Shown here: positions 45,441-55,229 of the stretch, in pieces
How the letters are laid out: each line of letters begins with the position of its first letter
How positions within the stretch are numbered: the first letter of the stretch is position 1
Assembly (NCBI GenBank): GCA_023957235.1
Contig: JAMLHI010000005.1
Coordinates: 62,001 to 126,000 of the forward strand
Source: Chitinophagales bacterium
Lineage (GTDB): Bacteria > Bacteroidota > Bacteroidia > Chitinophagales > JADIYW01
Direction of reading: 5' to 3'
DNA length: 64,000 bases
The notes under the pieces: model-generated
Told to the model about the DNA's origin: nothing
The model's database searches: none
Seen by the model: only the letters and a program-made list of their open reading frames with translations
Program-made: the position numbers and the translations under genes

Positions 45441-48056
45441 ATGAACCCAAATCAATTTACAATCAAATCGCAAGAAGCCATTGCCAGTGCGCAACAAATG
45501 GCTTTTGACAATAAAAACTCCAATATGGATACTTGTCATTTATTAAAATCTATAATAGATATTGATAAAGATTATATTCCATATCTTTTTAACCAATTTA
45601 ATATAGACTTAGCATCTTTTGAAAACAAAGTAGAACAAATCATCCAGCAGCAACCTACTGTCAGCAATGAAGATGTCAAATATCCTTCTACAAATTTATC
45701 TCAGGTCATCATGAAAGCAACAAGTCTGATGAAAGAGATGGGTGATGAATTTGTTTCATTAGAACACCTTGTTCTAGCACTCATTTCTGTCAATGACGAC
45801 ACTTCAAGATTGATGAAAAAAGAAGGATTAGATGAGAAAAAATTAAAAGAAACTATTTTAAAATTAAGAAAAGGAAATAAAGTGCAATCCAATAGTTCAG
45901 AACTTACTTTCAATGCTTTAGATAAATATGCAAAAAATCTCAATGATTTGGCCAAAAAACACAAACTAGACCCTGTCATTGGCAGAGACGAAGAAATCAG
46001 AAGAGTATTACATATTTTATCTAGAAGAACAAAAAACAACCCGATACTTGTAGGAGAACCAGGCGTAGGAAAAACTGCCATTGCTGAAGGAATTGCCCAT
46101 CGAATTGTCACAGGAGATGTGCCTGAAAATCTAAAATCAAAAATTATCTATTCATTAGACATGGGTTCATTGATTGCTGGTGCAAAATACAAAGGAGAAT
46201 TTGAAGAAAGACTCAAAGCTGTCATAAAAGAAGTCACTTCTTCTGATGGTGCAATCATCCTATTTATTGATGAAATACATACACTCGTAGGCGCAGGAGG
46301 AGGTGGTGATGGAGCTATGGATGCTGCCAATATTCTTAAACCTGCATTAGCTAGAGGCGAACTGAGGGCTGTAGGCGCAACCACTCTTAGTGAGTATCAA
46401 AAATATTTTGAAAAAGACAAAGCTCTTGAAAGAAGATTTCAGAAAGTAATGGTTTTAGAACCCAGTAAGGAAGACACCGTATCCATCCTTAGAGGTTTGA
46501 AAGAAAGATATGAGACCCATCATAAAGTCAATATAAAAGACGAGGCAATCATTGCTGCCGTAGATTTGTCAATCAGATATATCTCAGATAGATTTTTGCC
46601 AGACAAAGCTATTGACCTTATCGATGAAGCTGCGGCAAAATTAAGGTTAGAAATTGACTCTGTCCCAGAGGAGATTGACGAATTGGAAAGAAAAATCAGA
46701 CAATTAGAAATCGAGAGAGAAGCAATAAAAAGAGAAAATGATGTCACCAAATTGAATGAGTTATCCAAACAAATTGCTGATCTCAACGAAGACCGAGTTG
46801 CATTGCGCTCAAAATGGGAAAGTGAAAAAAATATTTTAGACACAATACAGCAACAAAAATTAGTGATTGATGACTTCAAATTTCAAGCTGAACAAGCTGA
46901 ACGTAATGGCGACTATGGCAAAGTAGCTGAATTGCGATATGGCAAAATAAAAGAAGCAGAAGAAGCCTTAAAATCTTTTGAACAAAAGTTGGAAGAAATG
47001 AAAAACGGCCATCGATTGTTAAAAGAAGAAGTTGATGCAGATGACATTGCAGAAGTGATTTCAAAATGGACTGGAATTCCAGTCAGCAAAATGCTTCAAT
47101 CTGAAAAAGCCAAACTTTTGGATCTTGAAAAATATTTACATGAGAGAGTCATAGGACAAGACGAAGCCATAGAGGCTGTATCTGATGCGATTAGAAGAAG
47201 TCGTGCAGGATTGAGTGACCCCAAAAAGCCGATAGGTTCATTCATCTTTATTGGCACTACTGGAGTCGGAAAAACGGAACTAGTAAAGGCTCTCGCAGAA
47301 TTATTATTTGACGACGAAAAAGCAATGGTCAGAATCGACATGTCCGAATATATGGAAAGACACTCTGTTTCTAGACTCATTGGCGCACCTCCAGGATATG
47401 TCGGATACGATGAAGGTGGACAATTGACTGAGGCAGTTAGAAGAAGACCTTATTCTGTCATTTTACTAGATGAGATTGAAAAAGCCCATCAAGATGTATT
47501 CAATATCTTATTACAAGTTCTTGAAGATGGTAGATTGACGGACAATAAAGGGCGAGTTGTGGATTTCAAAAACACACTTATAATCATGACCTCTAATGTT
47601 GGTTCAGATATTATTCAAGATGCATTCAGCGATATTAAGTCAGAGGCTCAGTTATTTTCTGTTGCTGAAACAACTAAAATACAGGTTTTTGAAGAACTTA
47701 AAAATACAATGCGACCTGAATTTCTCAACAGAATCGATGAAGTCATTATGTTCAAACCACTTATCGAATCAGAAATCATTCAAATTGTAAAGCTTCAATT
47801 GAAACAACTTCAGAAAAAACTTCAAGAAATGGATTTAAATATTGACTTTACTGATGAAGCTATACAATGGATAGGTCACGAAGGATACGATCCACAATTT
47901 GGAGCTAGACCACTCAAACGATTAATCAATAAAGAAATTCTTAATGAATTATCCAAAATGATTCTTGCTGGTAAAGTACAAAAAGAAATTCCTATTATTA
48001 CGGATGTCATTGACAACAAAGTGATATTCAGAAACAAAATAGAAATAGATAAATAA
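45441..48056 (+). CDS. clpB: ATP-dependent disaggregase ClpB
   Basis: ClpB rescues aggregated proteins with DnaK. The 871-residue protein has an N-terminal Clp-N domain, the first AAA+ module ([13 protein letters not shown] near 205; [20 protein letters not shown]), a coiled-coil M-domain (about 400-530, rich in Glu, Lys, Arg), and a second AAA+ module ([38 protein letters not shown]). The M-domain length distinguishes it from ClpA and ClpC. The start and length are typical. A strong terminator follows; no CIRCE element was seen upstream. Confidence 0.97.
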   Translation: MNPNQFTIKSQEAIASAQQMAFDNKNSNMDTCHLLKSIIDIDKDYIPYLFNQFNIDLASFENKVEQIIQQQPTVSNEDVKYPSTNLSQVIMKATSLMKEMGDEFVSLEHLVLALISVNDDTSRLMKKEGLDEKKLKETILKLRKGNKVQSNSSELTFNALDKYAKNLNDLAKKHKLDPVIGRDEEIRRVLHILSRRTKNNPILVGEPGVGKTAIAEGIAHRIVTGDVPENLKSKIIYSLDMGSLIAGAKYKGEFEERLKAVIKEVTSSDGAIILFIDEIHTLVGAGGGGDGAMDAANILKPALARGELRAVGATTLSEYQKYFEKDKALERRFQKVMVLEPSKEDTVSILRGLKERYETHHKVNIKDEAIIAAVDLSIRYISDRFLPDKAIDLIDEAAAKLRLEIDSVPEEIDELERKIRQLEIEREAIKRENDVTKLNELSKQIADLNEDRVALRSKWESEKNILDTIQQQKLVIDDFKFQAEQAERNGDYGKVAELRYGKIKEAEEALKSFEQKLEEMKNGHRLLKEEVDADDIAEVISKWTGIPVSKMLQSEKAKLLDLEKYLHERVIGQDEAIEAVSDAIRRSRAGLSDPKKPIGSFIFIGTTGVGKTELVKALAELLFDDEKAMVRIDMSEYMERHSVSRLIGAPPGYVGYDEGGQLTEAVRRRPYSVILLDEIEKAHQDVFNILLQVLEDGRLTDNKGRVVDFKNTLIIMTSNVGSDIIQDAFSDIKSEAQLFSVAETTKIQVFEELKNTMRPEFLNRIDEVIMFKPLIESEIIQIVKLQLKQLQKKLQEMDLNIDFTDEAIQWIGHEGYDPQFGARPLKRLINKEILNELSKMILAGKVQKEIPIITDVIDNKVIFRNKIEIDK

Positions 48057-48076
48057 AGTCATATTCTAAAATTATC

Positions 48077-48114
48077 AGGAGTTTGCTATGAAGAATAGCA
48101 GACTCCTTTTTTTT
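48077..48114 (+). terminator. clpB terminator
   Basis: AGGAGTTTGCTAT (48077-48089) and ATAGCAGACTCCT (48095-48107) form a 13-base stem with one mismatch, followed by nine T. The following 210 bases up to the next promoter are AT-rich and empty. Confidence 0.9.
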
Positions 48115-48303
48115 ATAACTTATTTATAATTCAATTAATAAATAACAAATCCAATTAAAATTTGAAATAACAAAATATTGACAAAATTAAAACTGTCTTG
48201 TTACATGAAGACTTTCAACACAATATACCTAACAATTAAAGACTGTATTAAACTTGAAGAAAAATTTTAATGATTATTAACTAAATATTTGTATATACAA
48301 CTA

Positions 48304-48332
48304 TTGTATGAAAAAACAAATTTTTATCTTTG
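48304..48332 (+). promoter_or_regulatory. Promoter of the YceI lipoprotein gene
   Basis: TTG at 48304-48306, an 18-base spacer and TATCTTTG at 48325-48332, a full match to the Bacteroidota pattern. The ATG at 48357 is 24 bases further on, which excludes the in-frame TTG at 48330 (inside the -7 box) as start. Confidence 0.75.
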
Positions 48333-48356
48333 TGCTCAATAATAAATTATTCGAAA

Positions 48357-48980
48357 ATGAAAAAAACTATTTTAGCATTTGCAATCTCAGGAGCAATTTT
48401 CGCATCTTGTACTAGTAATCCAGAAGGAGAAAAAGCAGAAGTAAATGAAGCAACAGAAGTTGTAGAATCTCAAGGCACTCAACTAACAGTGGACACACAG
48501 GCATCAAAATTAGTCTGGACAGGAAAAAAAGTGAGTACTGCTCATCACGGAGAAATCAAAATCAAATCTGGTTCTTTAATAGTAGAAGCTGATGCTTTAA
48601 AAGGTGGTCAATTTATCATTGACATGACTACTCTTGAAAACAAAGATTTATCAGGTGAGTGGAAAGCAAAACTAGAAGATCACCTTCATAAAAAAGATTT
48701 TTTCCATACAGAAAAACATCCTGAAGCTAAGTTAGAAATCACTAATGTAGAAGGTTCTGGCATTGGCACTGCAAAAGTATCTGCCAACTTAACTATCAAA
48801 GATGTTACTAAAAACATCACTTTCAATGCTGACGTAACTGAAATTTCTGACGCTACTTTCAAAGCAACTGCAGACTTCAATATCGTTAGAGCTGATTGGG
48901 GAATAGTTTATCCAGGTATGCCTGACGACTTAATCAGTGCAGAAATCAATTTTAAAGTAAGCATTGTTGCAAACAAATAA
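48357..48980 (+). CDS. YceI-family lipoprotein
   Basis: The 207-residue protein starts with a lipoprotein signal ending in IFASC (Cys18), then an acidic low-complexity linker (about 19-40) and a YceI beta-barrel domain: SKLVWTGKKVSTAHHGEIKI, LKGGQFIIDMTTLEN, HLHKKDFFHTEKHPEAKLE, ADFNIVRADWGIVYPGMPDD. YceI proteins bind polyisoprenoid lipids; the lipidated form is common in Bacteroidota. It has its own promoter and ends in a terminator shared with galK. Confidence 0.92.
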   Translation: MKKTILAFAISGAIFASCTSNPEGEKAEVNEATEVVESQGTQLTVDTQASKLVWTGKKVSTAHHGEIKIKSGSLIVEADALKGGQFIIDMTTLENKDLSGEWKAKLEDHLHKKDFFHTEKHPEAKLEITNVEGSGIGTAKVSANLTIKDVTKNITFNADVTEISDATFKATADFNIVRADWGIVYPGMPDDLISAEINFKVSIVANK

Positions 48981-49004
48981 ACTGGGACAGTTTATAACAC
49001 GTTG

Positions 49005-49027
49005 GGGAGCTTAGGCTCCCTTTTTTA
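49005..49027 (+). terminator. Terminator after the YceI lipoprotein gene
   Basis: GGGAGC-TTAG-GCTCCC followed by a T-run. The run overlaps the stop codon of galK on the other strand (49025-49027), so the convergent genes abut here. Confidence 0.8.
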
Positions 49028-50176
49028 TTTTATTCTAGAAACACCATCAACAGGTTTTACCAAGTAAAAATCTGCCTTCCTATTCTGATCTGTTTCATAT
49101 TTTCTTCCTACATAAGTACAAAATCTATTGACTAAAGATTTATCAACTATAGCGATAGCACATCCTCCAAATCCAGCACCTGTCATTCTGGCTCCTATGC
49201 AACCTCTAAATTTATGAGCATAATGAATCAGACAATTCAATGCATCTCCTGCTACTTCATAATCTTCATCCAAAGACTGATGCGATTGCCATAATAGATT
49301 TCCGAGATAATCAATTCTCCCCAAATTCAAGGCATCGAAAGCAGCCAAAACTCTTTGTTCCTCAGTTACAACATGCTTGGCTCTATAATATAAAAGATCA
49401 TCTTCTATCACCCCTACAGATATAACATGAGCTTGCGCTAAATGACTGACAGGCTCTAGTGACTGAATTTCTTGCAATGCCCTTTCACATTCACTTTTCC
49501 TTTCATTATACTTAGAATCAATCAGATTCCTAGGAAAATTTGTATTCATCACCACCAACTGATAGTCTTTTAAATCCAAAGGGACATATTCATGTTTCAG
49601 TTGAAGGCAATTCAACAATATAGCACAATTTTCTTTTCCAAAAGCAATTGCATACTGGTCCATTATTCCACACTTTACTCCAACTTCCTCCACTTCTGCT
49701 CTTTGGGCATCAATTGCCAATGACAACCTATCTCTATCATAAACCTCTGGTGCCATCATATATAATATAAGACATTCTATAGCTGCAGAAGAAGATAACC
49801 CAGAGGCTATAGGCAAATCACTCTGAATAACAATATTGCCGCCTCTCATTGGAATCCTTCTGGACTTCATAATTTTTAAACAGGCTAGTACAAACGAAGC
49901 CCAATTTGAAATAATATTTCCATGATTCAACAAGTCCAAATTCACCTGAAACATTTCATTAAAATCTTCACTGAAAACATGAAGTACATTTGTAGAATGA
50001 GGAACAAATATAGCAGTGATACCCAAATCTATAGCAAAGGGCAAAACATGACCTCCATTATAATCCAAATGTTCGCCTATCAGGTTGACACGTCCTGGCG
50101 AAAAGTAAGCTTCAAAATCTTCTAAATCACCAAATTGCCTTTGATAAATCACCTTTAGACATTCAATACTAATCAT
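49025..50176 (-). CDS. galK: Galactokinase
   Basis: Phosphorylates galactose in the Leloir pathway. GHMP kinase motifs are present: PGRVNLIGEHLDYNGGHVLP (about 27-46), SDLPIASGLSSSAAIECL (about 120-137) and MTGAGFGGCAIAIV (near 345). Catalytic Asp and Arg are implied by GEHLDYNGG. The 383-residue length fits. It overlaps galT by eight bases, a sign of translational coupling, and is the last gene of a glycosidase-galT-galK operon. Confidence 0.96.
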   Translation of the reverse strand: MISIECLKVIYQRQFGDLEDFEAYFSPGRVNLIGEHLDYNGGHVLPFAIDLGITAIFVPHSTNVLHVFSEDFNEMFQVNLDLLNHGNIISNWASFVLACLKIMKSRRIPMRGGNIVIQSDLPIASGLSSSAAIECLILYMMAPEVYDRDRLSLAIDAQRAEVEEVGVKCGIMDQYAIAFGKENCAILLNCLQLKHEYVPLDLKDYQLVVMNTNFPRNLIDSKYNERKSECERALQEIQSLEPVSHLAQAHVISVGVIEDDLLYYRAKHVVTEEQRVLAAFDALNLGRIDYLGNLLWQSHQSLDEDYEVAGDALNCLIHYAHKFRGCIGARMTGAGFGGCAIAIVDKSLVNRFCTYVGRKYETDQNRKADFYLVKPVDGVSRIK

Positions 50177-51161
50177 GATGCTTATTTATAAATTTTTGAT
50201 ATGCTTCTCTCAATTCAATTGCAGTATCTTCAACATAGCGGACATTAGCAGCAGCCCAAGCTCCCATTTCAGTTGAGGCATAATACTTAATCGTTTCAGG
50301 CGCTCTCAATGGTGGATAAAACTCAATATGGAACCTATAAAAATCGCTCTGGTCCTTCCATCTTTCCTCATTCACAGCTCCTTGATGAATACACATCATA
50401 TATGGAAATATACGATTAAACAATTCATCAAACATTCCATTGACAGATTTAATAACAATAGCTAACTCAGCTATCTGAGTGGAGCTAAATTCAGATATCC
50501 ATACATTGGGTGTTTTGGAAACAATAAAAATTCCATAAGGATAATCAGTAAAATAGGGCAAAAACACTAAGAAAGTATCAGTTTCAAAAATCACCCTATT
50601 CCCTTCATTTTTTTCCTTTTGTAAAATGTCTTCAAATAAATTTCTTTGATGCTTCTCAAAATACTTTTGTGCATTCACGAGCTCAGTTTCAATTTTCAAA
50701 GGCACAAAGGGGAAAGCATATAATTGACCATGAGGATGAGGCATAGTCACTCCTACTTCTTGTCCTCTATTTTCAAATTCATAAACATACTTCACTAAAG
50801 AATGTTGACGATAAAACTCAAACCTTTCTGCCCATAATTCTATCAACTTAATGGCATGGGCATCTGACAACTCATTCAATTGAGCATGATGGTTGGATGA
50901 ATACAATATCACTTCACAAGCACCTTTTGCTGCAAAACTTTGATACAATTCTTCTGTCGACACATCCCATACTCCTTCAATACCATCAGATAACGCAGGA
51001 AAATCATTGGGGTAAACCATCACTTCATAATCATCAGTAATCCTTTTGTCTTTGCCCGGACAAAAAGGACAATATCCTTTGGGCATATTAGGACGGCTTT
51101 GACGATTTGCAGCAACTATCGTCCATGTATTTAATAAGGGATTCCAACGAAATTCAGACAT
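50169..51161 (-). CDS. galT: Galactose-1-phosphate uridylyltransferase
   Basis: Exchanges UMP between UDP-glucose and galactose-1-phosphate. The HPH catalytic triad is in VTMPHPHGQLYAFPF (about 138-152), and the zinc-site Cys pair is CPFCPG near residue 31. CIHQGAVNEERWKDQSDFYR and FHIEFYPPLR are typical GalT segments. The 330-residue length matches the type found in Bacteroidota. It starts 22 bases after the glycosidase stop and overlaps galK. An epimerase, GalE, is not in the window. Confidence 0.95.
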   Translation of the reverse strand: MSEFRWNPLLNTWTIVAANRQSRPNMPKGYCPFCPGKDKRITDDYEVMVYPNDFPALSDGIEGVWDVSTEELYQSFAAKGACEVILYSSNHHAQLNELSDAHAIKLIELWAERFEFYRQHSLVKYVYEFENRGQEVGVTMPHPHGQLYAFPFVPLKIETELVNAQKYFEKHQRNLFEDILQKEKNEGNRVIFETDTFLVFLPYFTDYPYGIFIVSKTPNVWISEFSSTQIAELAIVIKSVNGMFDELFNRIFPYMMCIHQGAVNEERWKDQSDFYRFHIEFYPPLRAPETIKYYASTEMGAWAAANVRYVEDTAIELREAYQKFINKHHD

Positions 51162-51183
51162 TCATTAAAATTTAGAAAAATAT

Positions 51184-52290
51184 TTAATTTTTATTTACTT
51201 TAAATGGTGGCTTTAAAAACGCCCAATATGTGGCATTAGTAAAAATCTTTCCCTTATCAACATTTAATAGATTATAGGTGTCTCCATCTTTACCTGACGA
51301 TATTCTATGATAAATAGTCATATTTACTCCTAATAAATCAAACAAATTCTGAGTTTTCAAATTCAATTCAATATGTAAAGGAGTTTGTTTCCATTGAGCA
51401 TTTCTATCATTTGCAAATCCAAAATCAATTCCATTCCATTCTGTAACCCACACTTCCTTTTTTGTCTTTTTTAATAAAAGTATATTTTCTTTCACTTTAT
51501 CTTCAAATTCAACAAAGTTCTTCCTAGCAACATCTTCATTTTCAGCACTATTTATACTCCCATACCAATGTTGCACATAAGCATCTGCAAAATTCATTTT
51601 TAGGGCAAATGCATTCCATTTTTTATGATTTTTATTTCTTGTCGAACCAAAAGGAATAGCAGTTTTAATATGCGGATCTATTTTTTTTATAGCTTTCACA
51701 TAAAACTGGGCCAACCTATTATACTTTTTATAAGTATCTGGCCACCAATTATCCGCTGAGTCTTCATTGAGCCGTTTGGCTTCTTTTGCAGACAATTGAA
51801 TATCCCAACCTCTAATAACTGGATAGATGTAAAATTCATTGCCAAGTTCAACTCCTACAATTTGCACTCCTTGTTGTTGAAGATATTTGATTGCAGCTAA
51901 ATTCTCCACTACTAAGTCCCAATCTGACATTGTGGGCTTATAAAAATGTTCAAACATATTAATAACAAATAATACTTTTGGAGGCTTTGCCATTGATTGA
52001 ATAAGTCTAACAAACTCTACAATATAATTTTGTGAAGTTTTTTTATCAAAAGCAGAATTTTGCCCATAGCCCGATTTTGAAAAATGATATTTGTTGGCTA
52101 TGGTTCCTCCAGGAAATCTTAATACATCTGGTTCAAGTTGATTGAGCGTATCTACATATTCAATAGTGAATCGCTGCTCATAAAAATTATACAAAAATGC
52201 ATTGGTATTAAAACCTCTAAGTGAAGTTGCTGACAAGGCACATAAATACAAACTAAACAATAGAAATAATAATTTACATCTCAATTTCAT
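51184..52290 (-). CDS. Secreted glycoside hydrolase, clan GH-A-like
   Basis: The 368-residue protein has a Sec-type signal peptide (LFLLFSLYLCALSA) and a barrel-like fold. GVELGNEFYIY (Glu near 151) fits the acid/base Asn-Glu pair, and VWVTEWNGID (Glu near 284) the nucleophile of clan GH-A families such as GH51, GH39 and GH79. RFPGGTIANKYHF near the N-terminus resembles GH51/GH79-type enzymes. I cannot name the family. The next two genes are galT and galK, so the product is likely galactose or an arabinogalactan-type sugar. The order glycosidase-galT-galK suggests one operon. Confidence 0.7.
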   Translation of the reverse strand: MKLRCKLLFLLFSLYLCALSATSLRGFNTNAFLYNFYEQRFTIEYVDTLNQLEPDVLRFPGGTIANKYHFSKSGYGQNSAFDKKTSQNYIVEFVRLIQSMAKPPKVLFVINMFEHFYKPTMSDWDLVVENLAAIKYLQQQGVQIVGVELGNEFYIYPVIRGWDIQLSAKEAKRLNEDSADNWWPDTYKKYNRLAQFYVKAIKKIDPHIKTAIPFGSTRNKNHKKWNAFALKMNFADAYVQHWYGSINSAENEDVARKNFVEFEDKVKENILLLKKTKKEVWVTEWNGIDFGFANDRNAQWKQTPLHIELNLKTQNLFDLLGVNMTIYHRISSGKDGDTYNLLNVDKGKIFTNATYWAFLKPPFKVNKN

Positions 52291-52487
52291 CTTTCTAAAA
52301 TTACTGAAAATATCGTATTTATAAAAACTATTTAAATCCCATCAAGGCTAAGGAAGAAAAATGGAAGCTTAGAAATAAAATATCCTATTCAATCCAAAGT
52401 ATATATTAAAAGAGAGTATCTATTGTTGCTTTGGGGTTCACCTCTATTTTTCAAAAATAGTCTAATTAAATAGATATATAAAACAAA

Positions 52488-52512
52488 AAAGGTTGCCATT
52501 ATAGCAACCTTT
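52488..52512 (-). terminator. rplT terminator
   Basis: On the minus strand AAAGGTTGC and GCAACCTTT pair around a 7-base loop, followed by a T-run. It lies 24 bases after the rplT stop. The rest of the 245-base gap to the glycosidase gene start is AT-rich and empty. Confidence 0.8.
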
Positions 52513-52535
52513 TATAAATGAAAGTTAAAAACTAA

Positions 52536-52880
52536 CTATTTTACTTTTTCTACAATAGCTTTAAAAGCATCTGGGCTATTCAAAGCCAAATCAGCAAGAG
52601 CTTTACGATTTAAATCGATTCCTGCTTCTTTTAATTTGTTCATAAATACAGAGTAGCTCAAACCATATTCACGCACAGCTGCATTTATACGGACAATCCA
52701 CATACTTCTGTAATCTCTCTTCTTTAATTTACGACCCTCGTATGCATAAGCTAAACCTTTTTCTACAGCATTCTTTGCTACTGTCCAAACGTTTTTACGA
52801 CGACCAAAATAACCTTTTGCACTTTTTAGTACTCTTTTCTTTCTTGCTTTTGCTGCTACAGAATTGACTGATCTAGGCAT
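52536..52880 (-). CDS. rplT: 50S ribosomal protein L20
   Basis: The 114-residue protein begins [19 protein letters not shown] and has [40 protein letters not shown] and [20 protein letters not shown], as in L20. It binds 23S rRNA early in assembly. It follows rpmI by 26 bases. Confidence 0.98.
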   Translation of the reverse strand: MPRSVNSVAAKARKKRVLKSAKGYFGRRKNVWTVAKNAVEKGLAYAYEGRKLKKRDYRSMWIVRINAAVREYGLSYSVFMNKLKEAGIDLNRKALADLALNSPDAFKAIVEKVK

Positions 52881-52906
52881 GACGTTAAATTTTTACTTGA
52901 TTTTAA

Positions 52907-53104
52907 TTAACTTAATACGAGCAATTTTTTAACGTTGCTCATTTCTGTAGATCCTACGATTGCAGATAGACCAAGACGTCTCTTTTGTTTTGTGCTCTTT
53001 TTTGTAAGAATATGGCGTTTATACGCTTTTGCTCTTTTCACTTTTCCCGTTCCGGTAAGCGTAAATCTCTTTTTAGCGCTCGAATTTGTTTTTTGCTTTG
53101 GCAT
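52907..53104 (-). CDS. rpmI: 50S ribosomal protein L35
   Basis: The 65-residue basic protein [20 protein letters not shown] is L35. In many bacteria infC precedes rpmI and rplT, but here the upstream region holds a promoter box and, beyond it, a BrkB-like gene, so infC is not linked. Confidence 0.97.
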   Translation of the reverse strand: MPKQKTNSSAKKRFTLTGTGKVKRAKAYKRHILTKKSTKQKRRLGLSAIVGSTEMSNVKKLLVLS

Positions 53105-53127
53105 CTCTACCCCTTATTTTGAGTTTG

Positions 53128-53135
53128 CAAAGATA
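53128..53135 (-). promoter_or_regulatory. Probable -7 box of rpmI-rplT
   Basis: TATCTTTG on the minus strand, 23 bases before the rpmI ATG. The nearest TTG lies 16 bases further, slightly short of the usual spacing. Confidence 0.5.
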
Positions 53136-53301
53136 GACAATTTTCATAAAACAAAAACATTATTGTAAAATTTATTCACTAGACTTATTCACAATTTGTA
53201 TAAAACATTTCAAAATTAGTCAAACGAGATGACATAAAGGGTTTATCTGCCCTCCTTCCTACCTTTCTTAACATCATCCTCTTATTATCCTAAAGAAGAT
53301 T

Positions 53302-54183
53302 TTACATTTTTTTTCTTTGATTGGCTATGCTATTGTTGATTTCAAAACCTATCAGCAATACACAACAATTGAGATAAACAAACAACATTGAAACAATAAA
53401 CAATCCCAATGAACCATATAGCTGATTGAAGTTTGAAAAAAGTTTAAAATATATTTTTAACAAATTGGATAATAACACCAAGGAAAAAGTAGAAAATATT
53501 GCACCCACCGAAAAATATTTAAATTTTTCTTTGACAGCCGGACCAAAATAGTACATCAAAGCTACTGTATTGAAAAAAGCAAAAAATACAAGTAAGTACT
53601 TTGAAAATACAATCAGCAAGTATGTATAGGTATTATATAGATTAAAATGATATAAAATATTTCTTATAGTCCTTTCGCCCATAATGACCAATGTAATAGA
53701 AATAATAAACATCAAACTGACAAGAAATATGATTTTAAAAGACACAATCTGCTTCTGTAGGAAACTGCGCTTTTTATATTTATCACTTGACTTATCAAAC
53801 GCTTTCAGCATTGCATTCACTCCATTACTGGAAAACACCAATGCCATTAAAAAATTAAAAGAGGTCACTCCTCCTCTTTGAATACTTAAAATATCAAATA
53901 TTGTATTTTTGAGCATTTCAAAAATCCCTCCCGGCAATACTCTTTGAAGATAGCTCATCAGAACTAAATTATAATTATCTACTGGCAAATATGGGATAAG
54001 AGAAAAAAAGAAGATAATGGTAGGAAAAATGGCTAAGAAAAAGAAGAAAGACATCGAAGAAGCTCGAATCATTAAATTATCATTCTTCAATTCTTCAATC
54101 ACTCCTATAAATGCATCTTTCAAAGAAGTTCCTTGAAACCCTGGAGGTGATTTTTTTATAATTTCCTCATGTCTTTTTGGCAT
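53302..54183 (-). CDS. BrkB/YihY-family inner membrane protein
   Basis: The 293-residue protein has six hydrophobic segments and the family landmarks SFFFFLAIFPTIIFFFSLIP, VFSSNGVNAMLKAFDKS and YGSLGLFIVSMLFVYLNC. The family is named for RNase BN, though it has no RNase activity; its role is unclear. The start codon lies directly after the stop of mltG, so the two are cotranscribed. Confidence 0.88.
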   Translation of the reverse strand: MPKRHEEIIKKSPPGFQGTSLKDAFIGVIEELKNDNLMIRASSMSFFFFLAIFPTIIFFFSLIPYLPVDNYNLVLMSYLQRVLPGGIFEMLKNTIFDILSIQRGGVTSFNFLMALVFSSNGVNAMLKAFDKSSDKYKKRSFLQKQIVSFKIIFLVSLMFIISITLVIMGERTIRNILYHFNLYNTYTYLLIVFSKYLLVFFAFFNTVALMYYFGPAVKEKFKYFSVGAIFSTFSLVLLSNLLKIYFKLFSNFNQLYGSLGLFIVSMLFVYLNCCVLLIGFEINNSIANQRKKM

Positions 54184-55197
54184 TTACCTTAAAATTTTTT
54201 CATTATTTAAAGCCCTCTGATAATTCCTAGCATGAATCAAATGCTCAGAATAGGTATTTGAAAAAACGTGTTTTCCACTTCCAAATACAGCACAAAAATA
54301 TAGATATTTATTTGAAGGTGTTGCTAATACTGCATCTACAATATCTAACTCAGGCAAACCTATCGGACCAGGAGGCAACCCAGTATTCATATAAGTATTA
54401 TACTTTGATGGAATTTTCAAATCAGCATGCAATATCCTTTTTATTGACATGTCCTTCAATGCGAATTTAATTGTAGGGTCTGCTTGAAGTGGCATACCTA
54501 TGCGAAGTCTATTGAAATAAACTGAAGCAACAGTACTATATTCAGGCTTATAGTTGGTCTCCTTTTGAACAATAGAAGCCAAAATAATTACTTCTTGAGG
54601 TGTCAGTCCAAGATTTTGAGCTTTGAGTTTTCTTTCATCATTCCAAAATCTTTGAAACTCCTTATCCATCCTTGCAGCCAATCCTTCAATATCAATATCC
54701 CAGTATAATTGATAAGAATTACAAAGAAACATGCTCCAAAAATTATCTTTATCAAAACCATAAGACTTTGCATTTTCTTCTGAACTGATAAATTCTAAAA
54801 ACGCAGTCGAGTCAATATCCAATTTTTGTGAAACCCTCCCTGCTAATTGAGAAGGATAAGTAATATTGTTAATTACAAAATTGACTGGGTCCTGATGGCC
54901 GATTTTTATTTTTCTTAGAACTCGAAATATGGAATCACCTCCTCGAATCAAATATCTCCCACTCTTAATGTTTTTATCCAAACTCATCATCCTAGCTACA
55001 AGTTCAATTAAATAGAAATTTCGAATGTGTTTGTCGTTTTTAAATTGGGGAGCAAGTTCCCCCCACGAATCACCTTTCCTAATCTTAACTTCCAATTGAT
55101 AATCAGAAGCAGTAGCAATCCCACTAAAAAACAGTTGATACCCTACAACAAAGGCCATCAAAACAAATATTGATAGAGTAAAAAATAGTTTTTTCAA
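54184..55197 (-). CDS. mltG: Endolytic murein transglycosylase
   Basis: MltG cuts nascent glycan strands and so sets peptidoglycan chain length. The 337-residue protein has an N-terminal membrane anchor (about 3-22), a LysM-like/SRX-type region, and the YceG domain with the catalytic Glu in VQKETNYKPEY, then VASVYFNRLRIGMPLQADPT and NTGLPPGPIGLP. The ATG at 55197 places the anchor at the very N-terminus. It precedes brkB in the operon and follows the helical-repeat gene by 32 bases, possibly on one transcript. Confidence 0.95.
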   Translation of the reverse strand: MKKLFFTLSIFVLMAFVVGYQLFFSGIATASDYQLEVKIRKGDSWGELAPQFKNDKHIRNFYLIELVARMMSLDKNIKSGRYLIRGGDSIFRVLRKIKIGHQDPVNFVINNITYPSQLAGRVSQKLDIDSTAFLEFISSEENAKSYGFDKDNFWSMFLCNSYQLYWDIDIEGLAARMDKEFQRFWNDERKLKAQNLGLTPQEVIILASIVQKETNYKPEYSTVASVYFNRLRIGMPLQADPTIKFALKDMSIKRILHADLKIPSKYNTYMNTGLPPGPIGLPELDIVDAVLATPSNKYLYFCAVFGSGKHVFSNTYSEHLIHARNYQRALNNEKILR

Positions 55198-55229
55198 ACC
55201 TCCAAATTTTTGCCTAAGTTACAGTAATC

